Assembly (NCBI RefSeq): GCF_004210375.1 | Contig: NC_134832.1 | Span: forward strand, 156,237,592 to 156,301,591 | From: Tachypleus tridentatus | Taxonomy: Eukaryota; Arthropoda; Merostomata; Xiphosura; Limulidae | Direction of reading: 5' to 3' | DNA: 64,000 nucleotides | In this document: one piece after another, positions 1-14,220 of the stretch | Layout: every line of letters begins with the position of its first letter | How positions within the stretch are numbered: the stretch's first letter is position 1 | Notes under the pieces: generated by a model | What the model saw: only the letters and a program-made list of their open reading frames with translations | The model's database searches: none | Told to the model about the DNA's origin: nothing | Made by a program: the position numbers and the translations under genes

Positions 1-2843
1 GACAAGGTTTGGAAAATTAGGAGGATGTGGAAGTTTTCCCCAGTCTAACTCTTTGATCTTTACAGATGATAATCAGATGGGACAAGGCTTGGAGAATAAG
101 GAGGATGTGGAAGATTTCCCCAGTCTAACTCTTCGATCTTTAGAGATGATAATAGATGATAATCAGATGGGACAAGGTTTGGAGAATAAGGATGATGTGG
201 AAGTTTTCCCCAGTCTAACTCTTCAATCTTTAGAGATGATAATAGATGATAATCAAATGGGACAAGGTTTGGAGAATAAGGAGGATGTGGAAGTTTTCCC
301 CAGTTTAGCTCTTCAATCTTTCGAGATGATAATAGATGATAATCAGATGGGACAAGGTTTGGAGAATAAGGATGATGTGGAAGTTTTCCCCAGGCTAACT
401 CTTCAATCTTTACTGATGATAATATGATGGGACAAGGCTTGGAGAATAAAGAGGATGTGGAAGATTTCCCCAGTCTAACTCTTCGATCTTTACAGATGAT
501 AATCAGATGGGACAAGGTTTGAAAAATTAGGAGGATGTGGAAGTTTTCCCCAGTCTAACTCTTCGATCTTTACAGATGATAATCAGATGGGACAAGGTTT
601 GGAGAATAAGGAGGATGTGGAAGTTTTCCCCAGTTTAGCTCTTCTATCTTTAGAGATGATAATAGATGATAATCAGATGGGACAAGGCTTGGAGAATAAG
701 GATGATGTGGAAGTTTTCCCCAGTCTAACTCTTCAATCTTTAGAGATGATAATAGATGATAATCAAATGGGACAAGGTTTGGAGAATTAGGAGGATGTGG
801 AAGTTTTCCCCAGTCTAACTCTTCGATCTTTACAGATGATAATCAGATGGGACAAGATTTGGAGAATAAGGAGGATGTGGAAGTTTTCCCCAATTTAGCT
901 CTTCAATCTTTAGAGATGATAATAGATGATAATCAGATGGGACAAGGTGTGGAGAATAAGGATGATGTGGAAGTTTTCCCCAAGCTAACTCTTCAATCTT
1001 TACTGATGATAATCAGATGGGACAAGGCTTGGAGAATAAGGATGATGTGGAAGTTTTCCCCATTCTAACTCTTCAATCTTTACAGATGATAATCAGATGG
1101 GACAAGGTTTGGAGAATAAGAAGGATGTGGAAGTTTTCCCCAGTCTATCTCTTCGATCTTTACAGATGATAATCAGATGGGACAAAGTTTGGAGAATAAG
1201 AAGGATGTGGAAGTTTTCCCCAGTCTAACTCTTCAATATTTACAGATGATAATAGATGATAATCAGATGGGACAAGGCTTGGAGAATAAGGAGGATGTGG
1301 AAGATTTCCTCAGTCTAACTCTTCGATCTTTACAGATGATAATCAGATGGGACAAGGCATGGAGAATGAGAAGGATATGGAAGTTTTCCCCAGTTAACTC
1401 TTCAATCTTTATAGATGATAATAGATGATAATCAGATGGGACAAAGTTTGGAGAATAAGGATGATGTGGAAGTTTTCCCAGTCTAACTCTTCAATTTTTA
1501 CAGATGATAATCAGATGGGACAAGGTCTGGAGAATAAAAATGATGTGGAAGTTTTCCCAGTCTAACTCTTCAATATTTACAGATGATAATAAATGATAAT
1601 CAGATGGGACAAGGCTTGGAGAATAAAGAGGATATGGAAGTTTTCCCAGTCAAACTCTTCGATTTTTACAGATGATAATCAGATGGGACAAGGTTTGGAA
1701 AATTAGGAGGATGTGGAAGTTTTCCCCAGTCTAACTCTTCGATCTTTACAGATGATAATCAGATGGGACAAGGTTTGGAGAATAAGGAGGATGTGGAAGT
1801 TTTCCCCAGTTTAGCTCTTCAATCTTTAGAGATGATAATAGATGATAATCAGATGGGACAAGGTTTGGAGAATAAGGATGATGTGGAAGTTTTCCCCAGT
1901 CTAACTCTTCAATCTTTACTGATGATAATCAGATGGGACAAGGCTTGGAGAATAAGGATGATATGGAAGTTTTCCCCAGTCTAACTCTTCGATCTTTACA
2001 GATGATAATCAGATGGGACAAGGTTTGGAAAATTAGGAAAATGTGGAAGTTTTCCCCAGTCTAACTCTTCGATCTTTACAGATGATAATCAGATGGGACA
2101 AGATTTGGAGAATAAAAAGGATGTGGAAGTTTTCCCCAGTTTAGCTCTTCAGTCTTTAGAGATGATAATAGATGATAATCAGATGGGACAAGGTTTGGAG
2201 AATAAGGATGATGTGGAAGTTTTCCCCAGGCTAACTCTTCAATCTTTACTGATGATAATCAGATGGGACAAGTCTTGGAGAATAAGGATGATGTGGAAGT
2301 TTTCCCAGTCTAACTCTTCAATATTTACAGATGATAATAGATGATAATCAGATGGGACAAGGCTTGGAGAATAAGGAGGATGTGGAAGATTTCCCCAGTC
2401 TAACTCTTCGATCTTTACAGATGATAATCAGATGGGACAAGGCTTGGAGAATGAGAAGGATATGGAAGTTTTTTCCAGTTTAGCTCTTCAATCTTTAGAG
2501 ATGATAATAGATGATAATCAGATGGGACAAGGTTTGGAGAATAAGAAGGATTTGGAAGTTTTCCCCAGTTGAGCTCTTCAATCTTTACAGATGATAATCA
2601 GATGGGACAAGGTTTGGAGAATAAGGATGATGTGGAAGTTTTCCCAGTCCAACTCTTCAATATTTACAGATGATAATAGATGATAATCATATGGGACAAG
2701 GCTTGGAGAATAAGGATGATGTGGAAGTTTTCTCCAGTCTAACTCTTCAATATTTACAGATGATAATAGATGATAATCAGATGGGACAAGGCTTGGAGAA
2801 TAAGGAGGATGTGGAAGATTTCCCCAGTCTAACTCTTCGATCT

Positions 2844-3514
2844 TTACAGATGATAATCAGATGGGACAAGGTTTGGAGAATAAGGAGGATGTGGAAGTTT
2901 TCCCCAGTTTAGCTCTTCAATCTTTAGAGATGATAATAGATGATAATCAGATGGGACAAGGTTTGGAGAATAAGAAGGATGTGGAAGTTTTCCCCAGTCT
3001 AGCTCTTCAATATTTACAGATGATAATAGATGATAATCAGATGGGACAAGGCTTGGAGAATAAGGAGGATGTGGAAGTTTTCCCCAATTTAGCTCTTCAA
3101 TCTTTAGAGATGATAATAGATGATAATCAGATGGGACAAGGCTTGCAGAATAAGGAGGATGTGGAAGTTTTCCCCAGTTTAGCTCTTCAATCTTTAGAGA
3201 TGATAATAGATGATAATCAGATGGGACAAGGCTTGGAGAATAAGGAGGATGTGGAAGTTTTCCCCAGTTTAGCTCTTCAATCTTTAGAGATGATAATAGA
3301 TGATAATCAGATGGGACAAGGTTTGGAGAATAAGGAGGATGTGGAAGTTTTCCCCAGTCTAGCTCTTCAATATTTACAGATGATAATAGATGATAATCAG
3401 ATGGGACAAGGCTTGGAGAATAAGGAGGATGTGGAAGTTTTCCCCAGTTTAGCACTTCAATCTTTAGAGATGATAATAGATGATAATCAGATGGGACAAG
3501 GTTTGGAAAATTAG
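2844..3514. repeat. Higher-order block, copies near 2.86, 7.39 and 15.24 kb
   Basis: A run of seven 90-bp monomers at 2,861-3,514 recurs almost unchanged at 7,390-8,043 (offset 4,529) and 15,240-15,893 (offset 12,379). The order of diagnostic variants is the same, including the CTTGCAGAAT monomer and the AATATTTACAG monomers. The copies differ at only a few bases, for example CCCAATTT against CCCAGTTT. This shows multi-monomer segments were copied as blocks. Confidence 0.85.
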
Positions 3515-6500
3515 GAGGATGTGGAAGTTTTCCCCAGTCTAACTCTTCGATCTTTACAGATGATAATCAGATGGGACAAGGTTTGGAGAATAAGGAGGAT
3601 GTGGAAGTTTTCCCCAGTTTAGCTCTTCAATCTTTAGAGATGATAATAGATGATAATCAGATGGGACAAGGTTTGGAGAATAAGGATGATATGGAAGTTT
3701 TCCCCAGTCTAACTCTTCGATCTTTACAGATGATAATCAGATGGGACAAGTTTGGAAAATTAGGAAAATGTGGAAGTTTTCCCAGTCTAACTCTTCGATC
3801 TTTACAGATGATAATCAGATGGGACAAGATTTGGAGAATAAGGAGGATGTGGAAGTTTTCCCCAGTTTAGCTCTTCAATCTTTAGAGATGATATTAGATG
3901 ATAATCAGATGGGACAAGGTTTGGAGAATAAGAAGGATGTGGAAGTTTTCCCCAGTCTAGCTCTTCAATATTTACAGATGATAATAGATGATAATCAGAT
4001 GGGACAAGGCTTGGAGAATAAGGAGGATGTGGAAGTTTTCCCCAATTTAGCTCTTCAATCTTTAGAGATGATAATAGATGATAATCAGATGGGACAAGGC
4101 TTGCAGAATAAGGAGGATGTGGAAGTTTTCCCCAGTTTAGATCTTCAATCTTTAGAGATGATAATAGATGATAATCAGATGGGACAAGGCTTGGAGAATA
4201 AGGAGGATGTGGAAGTTTTCCCAGTTTAGCTCTTCAATCTTTAGAGATGATAATAGATGATAATCAGATGGGACAAGGTTTGGAGAATAAGGAGGATGTG
4301 GAAGTTTTCCCCAGTCTAGCTCTTCAATATTTACAGATGATAATAGATGATAATCAGATGGGACAAGGCTTGGAGAATAAGGAGGATGTGGAAGTTTTCC
4401 CCAGTTTAGCACTTCAATCTTTAGAGATGATAATAGATGATAATCAGATGGGACAAGGTTTGGAAAATTAGGAGGATGTGGAAGTTTTCCCAGTCTAACT
4501 CTTCGATCTTTACAGATGATAATCAGATGGGACAAGGTTTGGAGAATAAGGAGGATGTGGAAGTTTTCCCCAGTTTAGCTCTTCAATCTTTAGAGATGAT
4601 AATAGATGATAATCAGATGGGACAAGGTTTGGAGAATAAGGATGATATGGAAGTTTTCCCCAGTCTAACTCTTCGATCTTTACAGATGATAATCAGATGG
4701 GACAAGTTTGGAAAATTAGGAAAATGTGGAAGTTTTCCCCAGTCTAACTCTTCGATCTTTACAGATGATAATCAGATGGGACAAGATTTGGAGAATAAGG
4801 AGGATGTGGAAGTTTTCCCAGTTTAGCTCTTCAATCTTTAGAGATGATATTAGATGATAATCAGATGGGACAAGGTTTGGAGAATAAGGATGATGTGGAA
4901 GTTTTCACCAGTCTAACTCTTCAATCTTTACTGATGATAATCAGATGGGACAAAACTTGGAGAATAAGGATGATGTGGAAGTTTTCCCAGTCTAACTCTT
5001 CAATCTTTACAGATGATAATCAGATGGGACAAGATTTGGAGAAGAAGAAGGATGTGGAAGTTTTCCCAGTCTATCTCTTCGATCTTTACAGATGATAATC
5101 AGATGGGACAAAGTTTGGAGAATAAGAAGGATGTGGAAGTTTTCCCAGTCTAACTCTTCAATATTTACAGATGATAATAGATGATAATCAGATGGGACAA
5201 GGCTTGGAGAATAAGGAGGATGTGGAAGATTTCCCCAGTCTAACTCTTCGATCTTTACAGATGATAATCAGATGGGACAAGGCTTGGAGAATGAGAAGGA
5301 TATGGAAGTTTTCCCCAGTCTAACTCTTCAATCTTTAGAGATGATAATAGATGATAATCAGATGGGACAAGGTTTGGAGAATTAGGAGGATGTGGAAGTT
5401 TTCCCCAGTCTAACTCTTCGATCTTTACAGATGATAATCAGATGGGACAAGGTTTGGAGTATAAGGAGGATGTGGAAGTTTTCCCCAGTTTAGCTCTTCT
5501 ATCTTTAGAGATGATAATAGATGATAATCAGATGGGACAAGGTTTGGAGAATAAGGAGGATGTGGAAGTTTTCCCCAGTTTAGCTCTTCAATCTTTACAG
5601 ATTATAATCAGATGGAACAAGGTCTGGAGAATAAGGATGATGTGGAAGTTTTCCCCAGTTAACTCTTCAATCTTTATAGATGATAATAGATTATAATCAG
5701 ATGGGACAAGGTTTGGAGAATAAGGATGATGTGGAAGTTTTCCGCAGTCTAACTCTTCAATTTTTACAGATTATAATCAGATGGGACAAGGTCTGGAGAA
5801 TAAAAATGATGTGGAAGTTTTCTCCAGTCTAACTCTTCAATATTTACAGATGATAATAAATGATAATCAGATGGGACAAGGCTTGGAGAATAAGGAGGAT
5901 ATGGAAGTTTTCCCCAGTTTAGCTCTTCAATCTTTCGAGATGATAATAGATGATAATCAGATGGGACAAGATTTGGAGAATAAGGAGGATGTGGAAGTTT
6001 TCCCCAGTTTAGCTCTTCAATCTTTCGAGATGATAATAGATGATAATCAGATGGGACAAGGTTTGGAGAATAAGGATGATGTGGAAGTTTTCCCCAGGCT
6101 AACTCTTCAATCTTTACTGATGATAATATGATGGGACAAGGCTTGGAGAATAAGGAGGATGTGGAAGATTTCCCCAGTCTAACTCTTCGATCTTTACAGA
6201 TGATAATCAGATGGGACAAGGTTTGAAAAATTAGGAGGATGTGGAAGTTTTCCCCAGTCTAACTCTTCGATCTTTACAGATGATAATCAGATGGGACAAG
6301 GTTTGGAGAATAAGGAGGATGTGGAAGTTTTCCCCAGTTTAGCTCTTCTATCTTTAGAGATGATAATAGATGATAATCAGATGGGACAAGGCTTGGAGAA
6401 TAAGGATGATGTGGAAGTTTTCCCCAGTCTAACTCTTCAATCTTTAGAGATGATAATAGATGATAATCAAATGGGACAAGGTTTGGAGAATAAGGAGGAT

Positions 6501-9500
6501 GTGGAAGTTTTCCCCAGTCTAACTCTTCGATCTTTACAGATGATAATCAGATGGGACAAGATTTGGAGAATAAGGAGGATGTGGAAGTTTTCCCCAATTT
6601 AGCTCTTCAATCTTTACAGATGATAATCAGATGGGACAAGATTTGGAGAATAAGAAGGATGTGGAAGTTTTCCCCAGTCTATCTCTTCGATCTTTACAGA
6701 TGATAATCAGATGGGACAAAGTTTGGAGAATAAGAAGGATGTGGAAGTTTTCCCCAGTCTAACTCTTCAATATTTACAGATGATAATAGATGATAATCAG
6801 ATGGGACAAGGCTTGGAGAATAAGGAGGATGTGGAAGATTTCCTCAGTCTAACTCTTCGATCTTTACAGATGATAATCAGATGGGACAAGGCATGGAGAA
6901 TGAGAAGGATATGGAAGTTTTCCCCAGTTAACTCTTCAATCTTTATAGATGATAATAGATGATAATCAGATGGGACAAAGTTTGGAGAATAAGGATGATG
7001 TGGAAGTTTTCTGCTGTCTAACTCTTCAATTTTTACAGATTATAATCAGATGGGACAAGGTCTGGAGAATAAAAATGATGTGGAAGTTTTCTCCAGTTGA
7101 GCTCTTCAATCTTTACAGATGATAATCAGATGGGACAAGGTTTGGAGAATAAGGATGATGTGGAAGTTTTCTCCAGTCCAACTCTTCAATATTTACAGAT
7201 GATAATAGATGATAATCATATGGGACAAGGCTTGGAGAATAAGGATGATGTGGAAGTTTTCTCCAGTCTAACTCTTCAATATTTACAGATGATAATAGAT
7301 GATAATCAGATGGGACAAGGCTTGGAGAATAAGGAGGATGTGGAAGATTTCCCCAGTCTAACTCTTCGATCTTTACAGATGATAATCAGATGGGACAAGG
7401 TTTGGAGAATAAGGAGGATGTGGAAGTTTTCCCCAGTTTAGCTCTTCAATCTTTAGAGATGATAATAGATGATAATCAGATGGGACAAGGTTTGGAGAAT
7501 AAGAAGGATGTGGAAGTTTTCCCCAGTCTAGCTCTTCAATATTTACAGATGATAATAGATGATAATCAGATGGGACAAGGCTTGGAGAATAAGGAGGATG
7601 TGGAAGTTTTCCCCAGTTTAGCTCTTCAATCTTTAGAGATGATAATAGATGATAATCAGATGGGACAAGGCTTGCAGAATAAGGAGGATGTGGAAGTTTT
7701 CCCCAGTTTAGCTCTTCAATCTTTAGAGATGATAATAGATGATAATCAGATGGGACAAGGCTTGGAGAATAAGGAGGATGTGGAAGTTTTCCCCACTTTA
7801 GCTCTTCAATCTTTAGAGATGATAATAGATGATAATCAGATGGGACAAGGTTTGGAGAATAAGGAGGATGTGGAAGTTTTCCCCAGTCTAGCTCTTCAAT
7901 ATTTACAGATGATAATAGATGATAATCAGATGGGACAAGGCTTGGAGAATAAGGAGGATGTGGAAGTTTTCCCCAGTTTAGCACTTCAATCTTTAGAGAT
8001 GATAATAGATGATAATCAGATGGGACAAGGTTTGGAAAATTAGGAGGATGTGGAAGTTTTCCCAGTCTAACTCTTCGATCTTTACAGATGATAATCAGAT
8101 GGGACAAGGTTTGGAGAATAAGGAGGATGTGGAAGTTTTCCCCAGTTTAGCTCTTCAATCTTTAGAGATGATAATAGATGATAATCAGATGGGACAAGGT
8201 TTGGAGAATAAGGATGATATGGAAGTTTTCCCCAGTCTAACTCTTCGATCTTTACAGATGATAATCAGATGGGACAAGTTTGGAAAATTAGGAAAATGTG
8301 GAAGTTTTCCCCAGTCTAACTCTTCGATCTTTACAGATGATAATCAGATGGGACAAGATTTGGAGAATAAGGAGGATGTGGAAGTTTTCCCCAGTTTAGC
8401 TCTTCAATCTTTAGAGATGATATTAGATGATAATCAGATGGGACAAGGTTTGGAGAATAAGAAGGATGTGGAAGTTTTCCCCAGTCTAGCTCTTCAATAT
8501 TTACAGATGATAATAGATGATAATCAGATGGGACAAGGCTTGGAGAATAAGGAGGATGTGGAAGTTTTCCCCAATTTAGCTCTTCAATCTTTAGAGATGA
8601 TAATAGATGATAATCAGATGGGACAAGGCTTGCAGAATAAGGAGGATGTGGAAGTTTTCCCCAGTTTAGCTCTTCAATCTTTAGAGATGATAATAGATGA
8701 TAATCAGATGGGACAAGGCTTGGAGAATAAGGAGGATGTGGAAGTTTTCCCCACTTTAGCTCTTCAATCTTTAGAGATGATAATAGATGATAATCAGATG
8801 GGACAAGGTTTGGAGAATAAGGAGGATGTGGAAGTTTTCCCCAGTCTAGCTCTTCAATATTTACAGATGATAATAGATGATAATCAGATGGGACAAGGCT
8901 TGGAGAATAAGGAGGATGTGGAAGTTTTCCCAGTTTAGCTCTTCAATCTTTAGAGATGATAATAGATGATAATCAGATGGGACAAGGTTTGGAAAATTAG
9001 GAGGATGTGGAAGTTTTCCCAGTCTAACTCTTCGATCTTTACAGATGATAATCAGATGGGACAAGGTTTGGAGAATAAGGAGGATGTGGAAGTTTTCCCC
9101 AGTTTAGCTCTTCAATCTTTAGAGATGATAATAGATGATAATCAGATGGGACAAGGTTTGGAGAATAAGGATGATATGGAAGTTTTCCCCAGTCTAACTC
9201 TTCGATCTTTACAGATGATAATCAGATGGGACAAGTTTGGAAAATTAGGAAAATGTGGAAGTTTTCCCCAGTCTAACTCTTCGATCTTTACAGATGATAA
9301 TCAGATGGGACAAGATTTGGAGAATAAGGAGGATGTGGAAGTTTTCCCCAGTTTAGCTCTTCAATCTTTAGAGATGATATTAGATGATAATCAGATGGGA
9401 CAAGGTTTGGAGAATAAGGATGATGTGGAAGTTTTCACCAGGCTAACTCTTCAATCTTTACTGATGATAATCAGATGGGACAAAACTTGGAGAATAAGGA

Positions 9501-9634
9501 TGATGTGGAAGTTTTCCCCAGTCTAACTCTTCAATCTTTACAGATGATAATCAGATGGGACAAGATTTGGAGAAGAAGAAGGATGTGGAAGTTTTTCCCA
9601 GTCTATCTCTTCGATCTTTACAGATGATAATCAG

Positions 9635-12600
9635 ATGGGACAAAGTTTGGAGAATAAGAAGGATGTGGAAGTTTTCCCCAGTCTAACTCTTCAATATTTA
9701 CAGATGATAATAGATGATAATCAGATGGGACAAGGCTTGGAGAATAAGGAGGATGTGGAAGATTTCCCCAGTCTAACTCTTCGATCTTTACAGATGATAA
9801 TCAGATGGGACAAGGCTTGGAGAATGAGAAGGATATGGAAGTTTTCCCCAGTCTAACTCTTGAATCTTTAGAGATGATAATAGATGATAATCAGATGGGA
9901 CAAGGTTTGGAGAATTAGGAGGATGTGGAAGTTTTCCCCAGTCTAACTCTTCGATCTTTACAGATGATAATCAGATGGGACAAGATTTGGAGAATAAGGA
10001 GGATGTGGAAGTTTTCCCCAGTTTAGCTCTTCAATTTTTAGAAATGATAATAGATGATAATCAGATGGGACAAGGTTTGGAGAATAAGGATGATGTGGAA
10101 GTTTTCCCCAGGCTAACTCTTCAATCTTTACTGATGATAATCAGATGGGACAAGGCTTGGATAATAAGGATGATGTGGAAGTTTTCCCCAGTCTAACTCT
10201 TCAATCTTTACAGATGATAATCAAATGGGACAAGATTTGGAGAATAAGAAGGATGTGGAAGTTTTCCCCAGTCTATCTCTTCGATCTTTACAGATGATAA
10301 TCAAATGGGACAAAGTTTGGAGAATAAGAAGGATGTGGAAGTTTTCCCCAGTCTAACTCTTCAATATTTACAGATGATAATCAGATGGGACAAGGCTTGG
10401 AGAATAAGGAGGATGTGGAAGATTTCCCCAGTTTAACTCTTCGATCTTTACAGATGATAATCAGATGGGACAAGGCTTGGAGAATGAGAAGAATATGGAA
10501 GTTTTCCCCAGTCTAACTCTTCAATCTTTAGAGATGATAATAGGTGATAATCAGATGGGACAAGGTTTGGAGAATTAGGAGGATGTGGAAGTTTTCCCCA
10601 GTCTAACTCTTCGATCTTTACAGATGATAATCAGATGGGACAAGATTTGGAGAATAAGGAGGATGTGGAAGTTTTCCCCAGTTTAGCTCTTCAATTTTTA
10701 GAGATGATAATAGATGATAATCAGATGGGACAAGGTTTGGAGAATAAGGATGATGTGGAAGTTTTCCCCAGGCTAACTCTTCAATCTTTACTGATGATAA
10801 TCAGATGGGACAAGGCTTGGAGAATAAGGATGATGTGGAAGTTTTCCCCAGTCTAACTCTTCAATCTTTACAGATGATAATCAAATGGGACAAGATTTGG
10901 AGAATAAGAAGGATGTGGAAGTTTTTCCCAGTCTATCTCTTCGATCTTTACAGATGATAATCAAATGGGACAAAATTTGGAGAATAAGAAGGATGTGGAA
11001 GTTTTCCCCAGTCTAACTCTTCAATCTTTACAGATTATAATCAGATGGGACAAGTTCTGGAGAATAAGGATGATGTGGAAGTTTTCCCCAGTTAACTCTT
11101 CAATCTTTATAGATGATAATAGATGATAATCAGATGGGACAAGGTTTGGAGAATAAGGATGATGTGAAAGTTTTCCGCAGTCTATCTCTTCAATTTTTAC
11201 AGATTATAATCAGATGGGACAAGGTCTGGAGAATAAAAATGATGTGGAAGTTTTCTCCAGTCTAACTCTTCAATATTTACAGATGATAATAAATGATAAT
11301 CAAATGGGACAAGGCTTGGAGAATAAGGATGATGTGGAAGTTTTCCCCAGTCTAACTCTTCGATCTTTACAGATGATAATCAGATGGGACAAGGTTTGGA
11401 AAATTAGGAGGATGTAGAAGTTTTCCCCAGTCTAACTCTTCGATCTTTACAGATGATAATCAGATGGGACAAGATTTGGAGAATAAGGAGGATGTGGAAG
11501 TTTTCCCCAGTTTAGCTCTTCAATCTTTAGAGATGATAATAGATGATAATCAGATGGGACAAAGTTTGGAGAATAAGGATGATGTGGAAGTTTTCCCCAG
11601 GCTAACTCTTCAATCTTTACAGATGATAATCAAATGGGACAAGATTTGGAGAATAAGAAGGATGTGGAAGTTTTCCCTAGTCTATCTCTTCGATCTTTAC
11701 AGATGATAATCAAATGGGACAAAGTTTGGAGAATAAGAAGGATGTGGAAGTTTTCCCCAGTCTAACTCTTCAATATTTACAGATGATAATAGATGATAAT
11801 CAGATGGGACAAGGCTTGGAGAATAAGGAGGATGTGGAAGATTTCCCCAGTCTAACTCTTCGATCTTTACAGATGATAATCAGATGGGACAAGGCTTGGA
11901 GAATGAGAAGGATATGGAAATTTTCCCCAGTCTAACTCTTCAATCTTTAGAGATGATAATAGATGATAATCAGATGGGACAAGGTTTGGAGAATAAGGAG
12001 GATGTGGAAGTTTTCCCTAGTTTAGCTCTTCAATCTTTACAGATTATAATCAGATGGAACAAGGTATGGAGAATAAGGATGATGTGGAAGTTTTCCCCAG
12101 TCTAACTCTTCAATCTTTACAGATTATAATCAGATGGGACAAGGTCTGGAGAATAAGGATGATGTGGAAGTTTTCCCCAGTTAACTCTTCAATCTTTATA
12201 GATGATAATAGATGATAATCAGATGGGACAAGGTTTGGAGAATAAGGATGATGTGGAAGTTTTCCGCAGTCTAACTCTTCAATTTTTACAGATGATAATC
12301 AGATGGGACAAGGTTTGAAAAATTAGGAGGATGTGGAAGTTTTCCCCAGTCTAACTCTTCGATCTTTACAGATGATAATCAGATGGGACAAGGTTTGGAG
12401 TATAAGGAGGATGTGGAAGTTTTCCCCAGTTTAGCTCTTCTATCTTTAGAGATGATAATAGATGATAATCAGATGGGACAAGGTTTGGAGAATAAGGAGG
12501 ATGTGGAAGTTTTCCCCAGTTTAGCTCTTCAATCTTTACAGATTATAATCAGATGGAACAAGGTCTGGAGAATAAGGATGATGTGGAAGTTTTCCCCAGT

Positions 12601-12640
12601 TGACTCTTCAATCTTTATAGATGATAATAGATTATAATCA
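9635..12640. repeat. Long higher-order block repeated about 6.9 kb further on
   Basis: Monomer order from about 9,500 to at least 11,420 is repeated from about 16,400 to 18,320 with an offset of 6,894-6,904 bp, and similarity continues to about 19,500. The 10-bp steps in the offset reflect gain or loss of the 10-bp element that separates the 80- and 90-bp monomers. Some copies in the right block have a CC to C contraction in CCCCAG. Confidence 0.8.
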
Positions 12641-14220
12641 GATGGGACAAGGTTTGGAGAATAAGGATGATGTGGAAGTTTTCCGCAGTCTATCTCTTCA
12701 ATTTTTACAGATTATAATCAGATGGGACAAGGTCTGGAGAATAAAAATGATGTGGAAGTTTTCTCCAGTCTAACTCTTCAATATTTACAGATGATAATAA
12801 ATGATAATCAGATGGGACAAGGCTTGGAGAATAAAGAGGATATGGAAGTTTTCCCCAGTCTAACTCTTCGATTTTTACAGATGATAATCAGATGGGACAA
12901 GGTTTGGAAAATTAGGAGGATGTGGAAGTTTTCCCCAGTCTAACTCTTTGATCTTTACAGATGATAATCAGATGGGACAAGATTTGGAGAATAAGGAGGA
13001 TGTGGAAGTTTTCCCCAGTTTAGCTCTTCAATCTTTCGAGATGATAATAGATGATAATCAGATGGGACAAGGTTTGGAGAATAAGGATGATGTGGAAGTT
13101 TTCCCCAGGCTAACTCTTCAATCTTTACTGATGATAATCAGATGGGACAAGGCTTGGAGAATAAGGAGGATGTGGAAGATTTTCCCAGTCTAACTCTTCG
13201 ATCTTTACAGATGATAATCAGATGGGACAAGGTTTGAAAAATTAGGAGGATGTGGAAGTTTTCCCCAGTCTAACTCTTCGATCTTTACAGATGATAATCA
13301 GATGGGACAAGGTTTTGAGTATAAGGAGGATGTGGAAGTTTTCCCCAGTTTAGCTCTTCTATCTTTAGAGATGATAATAGATGATAATCAGATGGGACAA
13401 GGTTTGGAGAATAAGGAGGATGTGGAAGTTTTCCCCAGTTTAGCTCTTCAATCTTTACAGATTATAATCAGATGGAACAAGGTCTGGAGAATAAGGATGA
13501 TGTGGAAGTTTTCCCCAGTTAACTCTTCAATCTTTATAGATGATAATAGATTATAATCAGATGGGACAAGGTTTGGAGAATAAGGATGATATGGAAGTTT
13601 TCCGCAGTCTAACTCTTCAATTTTTACAGATTATAATCAGATGGGACAAGGTCTGGAGAATAAAAATGATGTGGAAGTTTTCTCCAGTCTAACTCTTCAA
13701 TATTTACAGATGATAATAAATGATAATCAGATGGGACAAGGCTTGGAGAATAAGGAGGATATGGAAGTTTTCCCCAGTCTAACTCTTCGATTTTTACAGA
13801 TGATAATCAGATGGGACAAGGTTTGGAAAATTAGGAGGATGTGGAAGTTTTCCCCAGTCTAACTCTTTGATCTTTACAGATGATAATCAGATGGGACAAG
13901 ATTTGGAGAATAAGGAGGATGTGGAAGTTTTCCCCAGTTTAGCTCTTCAATCTTTCGAGATGATAATAGATGATAATCAGATGGGACAAGGTTTGGAGAA
14001 TAAGGATGATGTGGAAGTTTTCCCCAGGCTAACTCTTCAATCTTTACTGATGATAATCAGATGGGACAAGGCTTGGAGAATGAGATGGATATGGAAGTTT
14101 TCCCCAGTTAACTCTTCAATCTTTATAGATGATAATAGATGATAATCAGATGGGACAAAGTTTGGAGAATAAGGATGATGTGGAAGTTTTCTGCTGTCTA
14201 ACTCTTCAATTTTTACAGAT
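12383..14220. repeat. 919-bp tandem higher-order unit
   Basis: Diagnostic variants at 12,383, 12,722 and 12,948 recur at 13,302, 13,641 and 13,867, all at an offset of exactly 919 bp, so a group of eleven monomers is itself tandemly duplicated. A related unit of about 957 bp is seen between the blocks at 8,009 and 8,966. Confidence 0.8.
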